Positions 33,135 through 42,941 of a stretch of DNA of 64,000 bases are shown here, one piece after another. Position 1 is the stretch's first letter, and every line of letters starts with the position of its first letter. A program made the position numbers and the translations under genes. The stretch lies in assembly GCF_025210595.1 (NCBI RefSeq), contig NZ_JAOARH010000037.1, positions 34,090 through 98,089 of the forward strand, written 5' to 3'. This DNA comes from Winogradskyella sp. (GTDB taxonomy: Bacteria; Bacteroidota; Bacteroidia; Flavobacteriales; Flavobacteriaceae). Below the pieces are notes generated by a model. That model saw only the letters and a program-made list of their open reading frames with translations, made no database searches and was not told the origin of the DNA.

Positions 33135-35912
33135 ATGGCTCAAATTAGAATTAATAAAGTATTAAGAGAACTGAACATCTCGTTAGATCGTGCGGTAGAC
33201 TTCTTAGAGTCTAAAGGTATTGAGATCGAGAAAAGTCCTAATACAAAAATTTCGCAAGAGGTTTATAACACGTTGTCTAATGAATTTCAGACAGATGCAT
33301 CAAAACGTGAAAAAGCTCAAGAGGTTAGTGAAGCAAAGCTTAAAGAAAAAGAAGAGCTTCGCGAACAGCGCGAACGCGAAATTGAGGAAAAAGAAAGAAA
33401 AGAAGCCGCAAAAGAAACTGTTGTAAAAGCTAAAGCAGAATTAAGTGGTCCTAAACAAATAGGTAAAATAGATTTAGATAAAAAGCCTAAGCCTAAAACA
33501 GAGCAAAAGGAGGAAGAAAAACCTAAAGAGGTTAAAGCTGAGCCTGTTGTGGCAAAAGAAAAACCAAAAGTAGAAAAGATCGAAAGGCCTGCTAAGGTTG
33601 AAAAAATCAAAGTGGTTGATAAGATTGATTTGGTTGAAAAGCCTAAAAAGGCTAAAAAGGTTGTGGAGGAAAAACCTAAAGCTAAACCTGAACCAGTTCA
33701 AAAAGCTAAGCCTAAGAAGACTGAAAAACCTACAGAACCTGTAGCGCCAAGAACAGATGAAAAGTTAAAGACAAAGTATCAAAAACTAACAGGTCCAGTA
33801 GCTACTGGTGAAAAAATTGATCTTTCACAATTTAATAAGCCAAAAAAGAAAAAAGAAGATAAGCCTACGGCTGCTTCAAACGATCGTAATAAACGAAAAA
33901 GACGTCGAATCAGTAAAGGCGGAAATGATAATGGTAAGTCTAATTTTGATAACAGAAGAGGTCAAAAAGGTAGAGGAACTCGACCAAAAGTGGTTAAGGA
34001 AGAGCCAAGTGAAGAAGAAGTACAAAAACAAGTAAGAGAAACCCTTGAAAAGCTTCAAGGTAAATCTAATAAAGGTAGAGGTGCTAAAAACCGTCGTGAA
34101 AAGAGAGATCGACATAGAGAGCAGTCTCAAAAAGAACTTCAAGCAGAAGCAGCAGAAAGTAAAATACTTAAGGTAACTGAGTTTGTTACTGTAAGTGAAG
34201 TTGCTACAATGATGGATGTTGGTGTAACTCAGATTATTTCGGCATGTATGTCTTTAGGTATGATGGTAACCATGAACCAGAGGTTAGATGCAGAGACCTT
34301 ATCTATTGTAGCAGATGAATTTGGTTATGAAGTAGAATTTGTAACTGCCGATATTGAAGAATCTATCGAAACTGTAGAAGATGATCCTAAAGATTTAAAA
34401 TCGCGTGCACCAATTGTTACGGTAATGGGGCACGTAGATCATGGTAAAACATCTCTGTTAGATTACATTAGAGAAGAAAATGTAATAGCGGGAGAATCTG
34501 GTGGAATTACACAGCATATAGGTGCATATGGTGTTCAGTTAAAAGACGGTCAAAAAATAGCATTTTTAGATACACCTGGTCACGAAGCCTTTACGGCAAT
34601 GCGTGCTCGTGGTGCTCAAGTTACAGATATTGCAATAATTGTTGTTGCTGCCGATGATGCTATAATGCCTCAAACCAAAGAGGCAATTTCACATGCGCAA
34701 GCAGCAGGTGTTCCTATTGTTTTTGCAATTAATAAAATTGATAAGCCAGATGCTAATCCAGATAAGGTTAAAGAAGGCTTGGCTGCTATGAATTTATTAG
34801 TTGAAGATTGGGGAGGAAAAATTCAATCTCACGATATATCTGCTAAGTTTGGAACTGGAGTAAAAGAATTACTAGAAAAAGTATTATTAGAAGCTGAATT
34901 ACTAGAGCTTAAAGCTAATCCAAATAAAGCGGCTAATGGTACTGTTGTTGAAGCTTATTTAGATAAAGGTAGAGGTTATGTGTCTACTATTTTAGTACAA
35001 GCAGGTACTTTAAAAGTAGGAGATTACGTTTTAGCTGGTAAAAATAGTGGTAAGGTTAAAGCGATGCACGATGAGCGTGGTAATGATGTTGCTGAAGCTG
35101 GTCCATCAACTCCAGTATCAATTCTTGGGTTAGATGGTGCGCCACAAGCTGGTGATAAGTTCAATGTATTTGAAGATGAACGCGAAGCAAAACAAATTGC
35201 AGCTAAACGTACGCAATTACAACGTGAGCAATCTGTAAGAACGCAACGTCATATTACACTAGATGAGATCGGAAGACGTATTGCGCTTGGTGATTTCCAA
35301 GAGTTGAATATCATCTTAAAAGGTGACGTAGATGGTTCGGTTGAAGCATTAACAGATTCCTTCCAAAAATTATCTACCGAAGAGATTCAGGTAAATATCA
35401 TTCATAAAGGTGTTGGTGCAATTACAGAAAGTGATGTGTTGCTGGCTTCTGCATCAGATGCTATCATTGTAGGATTTAATGTACGTCCTGTTGGTAATGC
35501 TAGAACAATAGCTGATAAAGAAGAAATAGATATCAGAACATATTCTATTATTTACGATGCTATTAATGATCTTAAAGATGCTATGGAAGGTATGTTATCT
35601 CCAGAGGTTAAAGAAGAAGTTAGCGGTACTGCTGAAATTAGAGAAACATTTAAGATTTCTAAAATCGGTACAATTGCTGGTTGTATGGTAACTAACGGTA
35701 AAATCTACAGAAGCTCAGGTGTAAGACTTATTAGAGATGGAGTTGTAGTTTATACAGGTGAATTAACATCATTAAAACGCTTTAAGGATGATGTTAAAGA
35801 AGTATCTAAAGGTTATGATTGCGGTATGCAAGTAAAAGGCTATAACGATATTAAAGAAGGTGATATTATAGAAGCTTTCCAGGAGGTTGAAGTAAAAAAG
35901 AAATTGAAATAA
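33135..35912 (+). CDS. infB: Translation initiation factor IF-2
   Basis: 925 residues. An N-terminal IF2_N-type segment ([20 protein letters not shown]) is followed by a very charged, Lys/Glu/Pro-rich linker (about 55-340) and a second IF2_N motif (about 345-400). The GTPase domain has G1 [12 protein letters not shown] (near 430), G3 DTPGHEAF and G4 NKIDKP, all intact. Domains II, III and IV follow ([20 protein letters not shown] near the end). It brings initiator tRNA to the 30S subunit. The low-complexity linker shows biased composition rather than transfer. Last gene of the operon, ended by a strong hairpin. Confidence 0.97.
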   Translation: MAQIRINKVLRELNISLDRAVDFLESKGIEIEKSPNTKISQEVYNTLSNEFQTDASKREKAQEVSEAKLKEKEELREQREREIEEKERKEAAKETVVKAKAELSGPKQIGKIDLDKKPKPKTEQKEEEKPKEVKAEPVVAKEKPKVEKIERPAKVEKIKVVDKIDLVEKPKKAKKVVEEKPKAKPEPVQKAKPKKTEKPTEPVAPRTDEKLKTKYQKLTGPVATGEKIDLSQFNKPKKKKEDKPTAASNDRNKRKRRRISKGGNDNGKSNFDNRRGQKGRGTRPKVVKEEPSEEEVQKQVRETLEKLQGKSNKGRGAKNRREKRDRHREQSQKELQAEAAESKILKVTEFVTVSEVATMMDVGVTQIISACMSLGMMVTMNQRLDAETLSIVADEFGYEVEFVTADIEESIETVEDDPKDLKSRAPIVTVMGHVDHGKTSLLDYIREENVIAGESGGITQHIGAYGVQLKDGQKIAFLDTPGHEAFTAMRARGAQVTDIAIIVVAADDAIMPQTKEAISHAQAAGVPIVFAINKIDKPDANPDKVKEGLAAMNLLVEDWGGKIQSHDISAKFGTGVKELLEKVLLEAELLELKANPNKAANGTVVEAYLDKGRGYVSTILVQAGTLKVGDYVLAGKNSGKVKAMHDERGNDVAEAGPSTPVSILGLDGAPQAGDKFNVFEDEREAKQIAAKRTQLQREQSVRTQRHITLDEIGRRIALGDFQELNIILKGDVDGSVEALTDSFQKLSTEEIQVNIIHKGVGAITESDVLLASASDAIIVGFNVRPVGNARTIADKEEIDIRTYSIIYDAINDLKDAMEGMLSPEVKEEVSGTAEIRETFKISKIGTIAGCMVTNGKIYRSSGVRLIRDGVVVYTGELTSLKRFKDDVKEVSKGYDCGMQVKGYNDIKEGDIIEAFQEVEVKKKLK

Positions 35913-35927
35913 AAATAGATTTCAATA

Positions 35928-35959
35928 AAAAAATCCGACTCAAACGAGTCGGATTTTTT
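35928..35959. terminator. Bidirectional terminator after infB
   Basis: Perfect 14-bp stem (AAAAAATCCGACTC and complement) with an AAAC tetraloop and T-run, between convergent infB and the SPOR gene. Confidence 0.88.
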
Positions 35960-35981
35960 GTTTTTGATTATACTTTTTAAG

Positions 35982-36365
35982 TTATTTTTTTTCTAATTTA
36001 GGTTGAAATATTATAGCGTACATATATTCTTTCTTGATTTTGGCTAAAGCTCTGTCTGCTTCTAATCGTGTAGTGAAATTACCAACCCATACTTTGTAAT
36101 TAGGTGTATTCCAAACAATTTCTACTGGCCACTCTTCATAAAGGTTTAAAAAATTAGATTTCTCACGTTCCGCTTTATCTGGGTCAACGCTCTGAAACAC
36201 TTGTATTTTGTAGACTTTGTTGGTCTTTGTGTCCTTTTTGTATTCTAGTAATTTGTCGATGTCACTATCTTGTTCTACATTAACTTCCGCTTGTTGCGCG
36301 TTAAGTGTAAATGATAAGATCATAGTTAAAATTGTTGTGCTGATATGTTTAAGTTTCTTATTCAT
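35982..36365 (-). CDS. SPOR-domain periplasmic protein
   Basis: 127 residues with a Sec signal peptide (to LNAQ near residue 24). After a short acidic linker (about 25-50) a SPOR domain fills the rest (YKIQVFQSVDPDKAEREKSN, then VEIVWNTPNYKVWVGNFTTR). SPOR domains bind peptidoglycan denuded of stem peptides, usually at division sites. The length and lack of any catalytic domain suggest a small peptidoglycan-binding accessory protein. A candidate -7 element (TACCTTTG on the minus strand, 36383-36390) lies 18 bp upstream. Confidence 0.88.
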   Translation of the reverse strand: MNKKLKHISTTILTMILSFTLNAQQAEVNVEQDSDIDKLLEYKKDTKTNKVYKIQVFQSVDPDKAEREKSNFLNLYEEWPVEIVWNTPNYKVWVGNFTTRLEADRALAKIKKEYMYAIIFQPKLEKK

Positions 36366-36486
36366 AATTATTTGTTAAGATGCAAAGGTATGTTATTCAA
36401 CGTTAAAGCCCGAAAAATCTTATTTAGAATTGGTATAAATTATATATTAACAGTTCTCTAAGATTTCTAAAATCGACTTTATATCT

Positions 36487-36494
36487 TACTTTTG
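36487..36494 (+). promoter_or_regulatory. Candidate -7 element of the act-cox operon
   Basis: TACTTTTG matches TAnnTTTG. No TTG is found at the right spacing. It would give an untranslated leader of about 165 nt that can fold into three hairpins. Confidence 0.35.
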
Positions 36495-36500
36495 CCAGAG

Positions 36501-36635
36501 TTTCAGAAACATGATTTTTGTCATGATTTAACTGAAAAAATCGTACCAAAGTTGAGAAGATAATTCAACTAACAATATGAAATGAGTGATAGAATGAATT
36601 TAAAAGCTAATAATAAGCTAGTTAAGTAAATTCAT
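36501..36635 (+). promoter_or_regulatory. Structured leader of the act operon (three potential stem-loops)
   Basis: The 299-bp gap between the SPOR gene and actA holds no gene that I can support. Three inverted repeats follow in order: TTTCAG/CTGAAA enclosing CATGA/TCATG (about 36501-36536), AGTTGA/TCAACT (36550-36570), and ATGAATTTA/TAAATTCAT (36594-36635) enclosing AGCT/AGCT. None carries a clear T-tract. They may affect mRNA stability or bind a regulator. Confidence 0.4.
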
Positions 36636-36664
36636 CTAACCTTAAAAACAATAAAAATCAACAG

Positions 36665-37975
36665 ATGAAACAAGTGATTTACCGTAATTTAACCTCTAGG
36701 ATACTTAGCCTCGGTTTTGTTTTATTACTTACGTTATCAACTTCACTTATTGCTCAAGAGGGCGATCCAGCAAATGGGAAATCTTTATTTAACACCAATT
36801 GTGCAGCGTGTCATAAATTAGATAAGGATATGACAGGGCCAAAGCTTCGTAATATAGAAGCAAGGTTAGCTGATGAGCAAGGTTTAGATAGAGAGTGGTT
36901 GAGTGCTTGGATACGTAATAGCTCGGCTTTAATAAAGTCTGGTGATGCGTATGCGAATAAGGTTTTTAAAGAGTGGAATAATGTTCCAATGACTCCTTTT
37001 GCAACATTAACCGACCAAGATATTTCAGATATTTTAGCTTATACAGCTGTAGATCCATGTGAGTTAAATCCTCAATCGTCTCCTGATTGTCCAGGTTATA
37101 TTGCTCCGCCAACTGAAGGTGGTGGTAGTGAAGGTGGTATTTCAGATGATTTAATTCTTGGTGCTTTAGCATTGTTGTTTGCGTTATTGGCTATGGCGTT
37201 AATATTAGTGAAGCGCACATTAGATCGTTTTGCTGAAGCGAAAGGGATTGAAATTTCTGAAGATGAGCAAAGAAAACCGCTATGGAAAGCCTTTGTTGAA
37301 AACCAATTCTTGGTGTTGGTTACTGCGATATTCTTCTTGTTAACAAGTGGTTATTTTGCATACGGTTATTTTATGCAGGTTGGTGTAGATCAAGGTTATG
37401 AGCCAGTGCAGCCAATACATTATTCGCATAGAATACATGCTGGAGATAATGGAATAGATTGTAAGTACTGTCACTCTTCTGCAAGAGTTAGTAAAACTTC
37501 TGGTATTCCATCATTAAATGTTTGTATGAACTGTCATAAGTCAATTTCTGAGGTAGCGCCATCAACTTTAGCTGAAGGTAAAGAGTTTGGTGTAGATTAT
37601 AATGCAGAGATTCAAAAGCTGTATGAAGCTGTAGGATGGGATGGAAAAACATTTACAGGAAATGCTAAGCCAGTAAAATGGATACGAGTACATAATTTAC
37701 CAGACTTTGCTTACTTTAATCACTCGCAACACGTTTCTGTTGCTGGTATTGAGTGTCAAACGTGTCATGGGCCAGTTGAGGAAATGGAGATAATGTATCA
37801 ACATGCGCCATTAACAATGGGTTGGTGTATTAACTGTCATAGAGAAACAGATGTAAAAGTTAAGGATAATGGCTACTATACCAAAATTCATGAAGAATTA
37901 TCTAAAAAGTATGGTGTTGAGAAATTAACTGCGGCACAAATGGGTGGATTAGAATGTGGTAAGTGCCACTATTAA
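36665..37975 (+). CDS. actA: Alternative complex III subunit ActA (hexaheme cytochrome c)
   Basis: 436 residues. After a signal peptide (to LIAQ near residue 31) comes a monoheme cytochrome c domain (CAACH, about 41-45, with PMTPF near the possible distal Met). A Gly-rich linker and two membrane helices (about 165-185 and 215-240) follow, then a pentaheme domain with five CxxCH sites: CKYCH, CMNCH, CQTCH, CINCH and CGKCH. The protein thus has six haem sites. ActA passes electrons from the quinol-oxidising part of alternative complex III towards cytochrome c or oxidase. First gene of actABCDEF-coxBA, preceded by a structured leader. Confidence 0.93.
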   Translation: MKQVIYRNLTSRILSLGFVLLLTLSTSLIAQEGDPANGKSLFNTNCAACHKLDKDMTGPKLRNIEARLADEQGLDREWLSAWIRNSSALIKSGDAYANKVFKEWNNVPMTPFATLTDQDISDILAYTAVDPCELNPQSSPDCPGYIAPPTEGGGSEGGISDDLILGALALLFALLAMALILVKRTLDRFAEAKGIEISEDEQRKPLWKAFVENQFLVLVTAIFFLLTSGYFAYGYFMQVGVDQGYEPVQPIHYSHRIHAGDNGIDCKYCHSSARVSKTSGIPSLNVCMNCHKSISEVAPSTLAEGKEFGVDYNAEIQKLYEAVGWDGKTFTGNAKPVKWIRVHNLPDFAYFNHSQHVSVAGIECQTCHGPVEEMEIMYQHAPLTMGWCINCHRETDVKVKDNGYYTKIHEELSKKYGVEKLTAAQMGGLECGKCHY

Positions 37976-37991
37976 AAAAAATTGGAATGAC

Positions 37992-38034
37992 GATTTGCGA
38001 ATTACGGAAAGTTAGAAATCGTAAGTCGTAAATC
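37992..38034. repeat. 15-bp inverted repeat between actA and actB
   Basis: GATTTGCGAATTACG and CGTAAGTCGTAAATC form a stem with 13 of 15 pairs and a 13-nt loop, in the 78-bp actA-actB gap. It resembles the intergenic repeat sequences common in Flavobacteriaceae. It may lower or stabilise the downstream message. Confidence 0.55.
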
Positions 38035-38053
38035 AAAAATCATAAATAACAAT

Positions 38054-41000
38054 ATGTCATCAAACAAGAAATACTGGAAAAGTGTTGAAGAGCTAAACGA
38101 AAATAGTTCTATTGTTGAGACGCTACAGCAAAATGAATTTTTGGAAGAAATTCCAACAGATGAGTTTTTAGGTGATAAAGATTCTTTAGAGTCTTCATCT
38201 ACTTCGCGTCGTGATTTCTTAAAGTACGTTGGATTTAGTACAGCAGCGGCTTCTTTAGCTGCTTGTGAGGGTCCGGTTATTAAATCTATTCCTTATGTAG
38301 TGCAACCAACGGAGATTACTCCTGGTGTTGCTAACTATTATGCAACAACTATTGCAGATGGATATGATTTTGCTAGTATTTTAGTGAAGACAAGAGAGGG
38401 TAGACCTATATTTATAGGAAATAATGCAGCTGCGGCTACTCATGGGGCAGCAAACTCAAGAGTTGTGGCTTCTGTTTTAGGGCTTTATGATAGTCTTAGA
38501 GTGAAGTTGCCTATGAAAGGTGATTCAGAAATTTCTTGGAATGCTTTTGTTTCTGAAACGACTTCAAAATTAAATGGGTTAGGTGATGATAAGGAGATTG
38601 TGTTTTTAACTCAAACTTTACCTAGTCCATCTACTAATAAATTAATAGCCGAGTTTTCTGAGAAATACGGAAATGTACGCCACGTAGTATACGATGCAGT
38701 ATCAGAGTCTGCTGCATTAGATGCGTATCAATCTAAATATGGCAGAAGAGGAATGGCTAATTATGATTTCTCTAAAGCTAAGACTATTGTGTCTGTTGGT
38801 GCCGATTTTATTGGCGATTGGCAAGGTGGTGGATTTGAGTCTGATTATGCAAAGCAGCGTATACCAGAAAATGGAAAAATGTCTCGCCATATTCAGTTTG
38901 AATCTAATATGTCACTAACTGGAGCTAATGCAGATAAGCGCGTGCCTGTAAAACCTAGCCAACAAAAGCAAGTGTTAGCAAAACTATATAGTTTAGTTGT
39001 TGGTGGTTCAGTAAATGTAGATTTGCCTCAGAATATTATGGATGCTGTTCAAAAAGCAGCTAATGAAATAAAGGAGGCTGGAAGTAATGCTGTTGTGCTT
39101 ACAGGGATACAAGATGTAAATGCACAAACCGTAGTTTTAGAGATTAATGAGTTTTTAAATAGTAAAGCTTTTGATCCAAAAACAGCAATACTTGTAAGAC
39201 AAGGAAATGATAAGAAAGTAGCACAGTTAGTGGCTGATATGAAAGCTGGTAAAGTTGGTGCGCTTATTATGAATGGGGTTAATCCAATATATACTTTGCC
39301 GAACTCTAGCGATTTTGCTGAAGGTTTAAAGAAGACGGAATTGTCAATTGCGTTTTCTATGAAGAAAGATGAGACATCTGTTCATTGTGATTATATAGCG
39401 GCTGCACCTCATTATTTAGAATCTTGGGGAGATGTTGAGATTAAATCTGGATATTTTTCTATGATGCAGCCAACAATTCGCCCTTTATTTGATACAAAAC
39501 AATTTCAGGATGTGCTTTTAGCATGGAATGGTAATAGTACATCATACAGAGATTATTTAAAATCAGTTTGGACTGCGGATGTTTTAAACGGAGCATCGTT
39601 TAATAAAGCAGTACATGACGGGTTTTTTGTTGCAACACCATCTTTTGAAACAGTAGAAGGTGAGTTGTCTAATACTTCTGATGAAGAAGCCATAGAAACA
39701 CCAAGCGGCAATGCAGCAAGAGCACTTGCGGCATCAGCTAAAGATAGTGCAATGGAGTTGGTGTTATATTCTAAGACAGGTATGGGGGATGGTCAGCAGG
39801 CTAATAACCCATGGTTGCAAGAGTTTCCAGATCCAATTACACGTACAACATGGGATAACTATGTTACGGTATCTAGGGTAGATGCTGAAAAGTTGGAGCT
39901 TGAAAACTGGAATGTAGCTGATGGCGGTTTAAATGGAAGTAGAGCTAATGTAACAGTTAATGGAGTTACTTTAGAAAATGTACCTGTTATTATTCAGCCA
40001 GGACAAGCCGAAGGTTCTATAGGATTGTCATTTGGTTTTGGTAGAACTGCCGAAGGTATAAAAGAAGAAATGAAGACTGGTGTAAATGCTTACCCATTAT
40101 ATCAAAACTTTAATAATGTTCAAGAAGTGACAATTAGCAAAGCTTCAGGTGAGCATGAGTTTGCATGTGTGCAGTTGCATAACACTTTAATGGGGCGTGG
40201 AGATATTATTAAAGAAACTACCTTAGAAGTTTTTAATACTAAAAATAAAGAGCATTGGAATGCTGTGCCTGTTGTTTCGTTAGATCACGAACCAGTTAAA
40301 GTAACAAACTCTGAAGTAGATTTATGGGATGAATTTGACCGTACGGTTGGGCATCACTTTAACTTATCAATTGATTTAAATGCCTGTACAGGTTGTGGTG
40401 CATGTGTTATTGCTTGTCACGCAGAAAATAATGTACCTGTAGTAGGTAAGTCTGAAATGCGTCGTAGTAGAGATATGCACTGGTTGCGTATTGATAGATA
40501 TTACTCGTCACAAGATTCATTTGAAGGAGATAACAAGAAGAAAGAGAATATTTCTGGTTTAGGCAGCTCATTAAGTGAGTTTGGAGAAATGGAAAACCCT
40601 GCAGATAATCCTCAAGTAGCTTTCCAACCAGTAATGTGTCAGCATTGTAATCATGCTCCTTGTGAAACAGTTTGTCCTGTTGCGGCAACATCACACGGTA
40701 GACAAGGTCAAAACCATATGGCGTATAACCGTTGTGTTGGTACAAGATATTGTGCAAATAACTGCCCATATAAAGTGCGTCGTTTTAATTGGTTCTTATA
40801 CAGTCAAAATGATGAGTTTGATTATTATATGAACGATGATTTAGGACGTATGGTGTTAAATCCAGATGTTACAGTAAGATCTCGTGGTGTAATGGAGAAA
40901 TGTTCAATGTGTATACAAATGACACAAAAAACAATACTTGATGCAAAACGAGAAGGACGTCCGGTTAAAAAAGACGAGTTCCAAACAGCATGTTCTGCTG

Positions 41001-41161
41001 CTTGTGAAAGTGGAGCTATGATGTTTGGTGATGTTAATGATGAAGGTAGTGTTATTTCAGAATTAGTAAAAGATGATAGAGCGTATCACTTATTAGAGCA
41101 TGTAGGTGTTAAACCAAATGTGGTATACCAAACGAAAATACGTAACACATCAGAAGCATAA
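38054..41161 (+). CDS. actB: Alternative complex III subunit ActB (molybdopterin-oxidoreductase-like/iron-sulfur fusion)
   Basis: 1035 residues. A Tat-type signal lies unusually deep (SRRDFLKYVGFSTAAASLAA at about 52-71), as in the 'Tat-variant-translocated' ActB family. About 75-745 is a molybdopterin-oxidoreductase-like domain that in complex III carries no cofactor. The C-terminal ferredoxin-like part binds clusters through CTGCGACVIACHAENN (near 777), MCQHCNHAPCETVCP, CANNCPYKVRRFNW and CSMCIQM with the distant CSAACE. ActB links quinol oxidation at ActC to the haems of ActA. It faces the periplasm. Confidence 0.95.
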   Translation: MSSNKKYWKSVEELNENSSIVETLQQNEFLEEIPTDEFLGDKDSLESSSTSRRDFLKYVGFSTAAASLAACEGPVIKSIPYVVQPTEITPGVANYYATTIADGYDFASILVKTREGRPIFIGNNAAAATHGAANSRVVASVLGLYDSLRVKLPMKGDSEISWNAFVSETTSKLNGLGDDKEIVFLTQTLPSPSTNKLIAEFSEKYGNVRHVVYDAVSESAALDAYQSKYGRRGMANYDFSKAKTIVSVGADFIGDWQGGGFESDYAKQRIPENGKMSRHIQFESNMSLTGANADKRVPVKPSQQKQVLAKLYSLVVGGSVNVDLPQNIMDAVQKAANEIKEAGSNAVVLTGIQDVNAQTVVLEINEFLNSKAFDPKTAILVRQGNDKKVAQLVADMKAGKVGALIMNGVNPIYTLPNSSDFAEGLKKTELSIAFSMKKDETSVHCDYIAAAPHYLESWGDVEIKSGYFSMMQPTIRPLFDTKQFQDVLLAWNGNSTSYRDYLKSVWTADVLNGASFNKAVHDGFFVATPSFETVEGELSNTSDEEAIETPSGNAARALAASAKDSAMELVLYSKTGMGDGQQANNPWLQEFPDPITRTTWDNYVTVSRVDAEKLELENWNVADGGLNGSRANVTVNGVTLENVPVIIQPGQAEGSIGLSFGFGRTAEGIKEEMKTGVNAYPLYQNFNNVQEVTISKASGEHEFACVQLHNTLMGRGDIIKETTLEVFNTKNKEHWNAVPVVSLDHEPVKVTNSEVDLWDEFDRTVGHHFNLSIDLNACTGCGACVIACHAENNVPVVGKSEMRRSRDMHWLRIDRYYSSQDSFEGDNKKKENISGLGSSLSEFGEMENPADNPQVAFQPVMCQHCNHAPCETVCPVAATSHGRQGQNHMAYNRCVGTRYCANNCPYKVRRFNWFLYSQNDEFDYYMNDDLGRMVLNPDVTVRSRGVMEKCSMCIQMTQKTILDAKREGRPVKKDEFQTACSAACESGAMMFGDVNDEGSVISELVKDDRAYHLLEHVGVKPNVVYQTKIRNTSEA

Positions 41162-41190
41162 ATTTAAATTAAAGAATTAATAATATAATT

Positions 41191-42933
41191 ATGGCGTCTC
41201 ATTACGAAGCACCTATTAGAAGACCTTTAGTTACCGGAGAAAAATCGTATCACGATGTTACTTTAGATGTAGTAAAACCGGTTGAAGGCAAAGCCAACAA
41301 AGCGTGGTGGATTGTTTTTAGTATTTCTTTGGTTACATTCCTTTGGGGATTAGGCTGTATACTTTACACTGTAGGAACAGGAATTGGAGTTTGGGGTCTT
41401 AATAAGACGGTAAACTGGGCATGGGATATTACTAACTTCGTTTGGTGGGTAGGAATTGGTCATGCAGGTACACTTATTTCTGCAGTACTTTTACTTTTCC
41501 GTCAAAAATGGAGAATGGCAATTAACCGATCTGCAGAGGCGATGACAATTTTTGCCGTAGTTCAAGCAGGTTTATTCCCAATTATACATATGGGTCGTCC
41601 ATGGTTAGCATATTGGGTATTACCTATACCAAACCAATTTGGTTCGTTATGGGTTAACTTTAACTCACCATTACTTTGGGATGTATTTGCAATTTCTACT
41701 TATTTATCTGTGTCGTTAGTATTTTGGTGGACAGGTTTATTACCAGATTTTGCAATGATTAGAGATAGAGCTGTAAAGCCTTTCCAAAAGAAAATTTATT
41801 CGTTAGTTAGTTTTGGTTGGTCTGGTAGAGCAAAAGATTGGCAACGTTTTGAAGAAGTATCTTTAGTACTTGCAGGTTTAGCAACACCACTTGTACTTTC
41901 TGTACACACTATTGTATCCTTTGACTTCGCAACGTCGGTAATTCCAGGATGGCATACTACGATTTTCCCTCCTTACTTCGTTGCAGGTGCAATTTTCTCA
42001 GGATTTGCAATGGTAAACACACTTCTTATTATTATGAGAAAAGTGTGTAACATGGAAGATTATATTACACTACAGCATATTGAGTTAATGAACATAGTCA
42101 TTATGATTACAGGTTCTATTGTAGGTGTGGCTTATATAACAGAGCTTTTTATAGCATGGTACTCTGGTGTAGAGTATGAGCAATATGCATTCTTAAATAG
42201 AGCAACAGGTCCTTATGCTTGGGCATATTGGGCAATGATGACTTGTAACGTATTCTCACCACAATTTATGTGGTTCAAGAGATTAAGAACAAGTATTATG
42301 TTCTCTTTCTTTATCTCAATTGTTGTAAATATTGGTATGTGGTTTGAGCGTTTTGTAATTATCGTAACATCGCTTCATAGAGATTACTTACCATCATCTT
42401 GGACAATGTTCTCACCAACATTTGTAGATATTGGAATATTCATAGGAACGATTGGATTCTTTTTTGTACTGTTCTTATTATACGCGCGTACATTCCCTGT
42501 AATTGCACAAGCCGAAGTGAAGACAATCTTAAAATCATCTGGTGAGCGTTACAAGAAGCTTAGAGAAAGAGGTGAGAGTTTAGTTGGTACAGGTGTAGAT
42601 TCTAGAACATCTAACGGTGTTTTAACAGGTGTAACTTCTTCTGCTAAAGAAGTTGTTTCAGATAACAATAACTCAGAGAAAGTAAATAATCTTTTAAGTA
42701 CAATAGGATCTTTTGATGCAGCAACAGATACTGCAGATGATTTAAAAAAGATTAATGGTGTAGGTCCTAAAATGGAAGAAGTACTTAACAGTATAGGAAT
42801 TTATACATTTTTACAGGTGAGTAAGATGACCAAAACAGAATATGACTTGTTAGATGCAATCACAGGTTCTTTCCCAGGAAGAGCAGAACGAGATGATTGG
42901 GCAGGACAAGCAAAAAACTTATTAAATAACTAA
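41191..42933 (+). CDS. actC: Alternative complex III subunit ActC (NrfD-like) with C-terminal helix-hairpin-helix tail
   Basis: 580 residues. The first 455 or so form the NrfD/PsrC-type quinol-oxidising membrane subunit with about ten helices (WWIVFSISLVTFLWGLGCIL, FVWWVGIGHAGTLISAVLLL and others). About 120 residues follow that are unusual for the family: a polar linker and then DDLKKINGVGPKMEEVLNSI and GIYTFLQVSKMTKTEYDLLD, ending FPGRAERDDWAGQAKNLL. This tail reads as the helix-hairpin-helix-like module also fused to some ribosomal L21 and NuoE proteins. Its job here is unknown. Spacing to actD is 8 bp. Confidence 0.93.
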   Translation: MASHYEAPIRRPLVTGEKSYHDVTLDVVKPVEGKANKAWWIVFSISLVTFLWGLGCILYTVGTGIGVWGLNKTVNWAWDITNFVWWVGIGHAGTLISAVLLLFRQKWRMAINRSAEAMTIFAVVQAGLFPIIHMGRPWLAYWVLPIPNQFGSLWVNFNSPLLWDVFAISTYLSVSLVFWWTGLLPDFAMIRDRAVKPFQKKIYSLVSFGWSGRAKDWQRFEEVSLVLAGLATPLVLSVHTIVSFDFATSVIPGWHTTIFPPYFVAGAIFSGFAMVNTLLIIMRKVCNMEDYITLQHIELMNIVIMITGSIVGVAYITELFIAWYSGVEYEQYAFLNRATGPYAWAYWAMMTCNVFSPQFMWFKRLRTSIMFSFFISIVVNIGMWFERFVIIVTSLHRDYLPSSWTMFSPTFVDIGIFIGTIGFFFVLFLLYARTFPVIAQAEVKTILKSSGERYKKLRERGESLVGTGVDSRTSNGVLTGVTSSAKEVVSDNNNSEKVNNLLSTIGSFDAATDTADDLKKINGVGPKMEEVLNSIGIYTFLQVSKMTKTEYDLLDAITGSFPGRAERDDWAGQAKNLLNN

Positions 42934-42941
42934 TATAGTAT

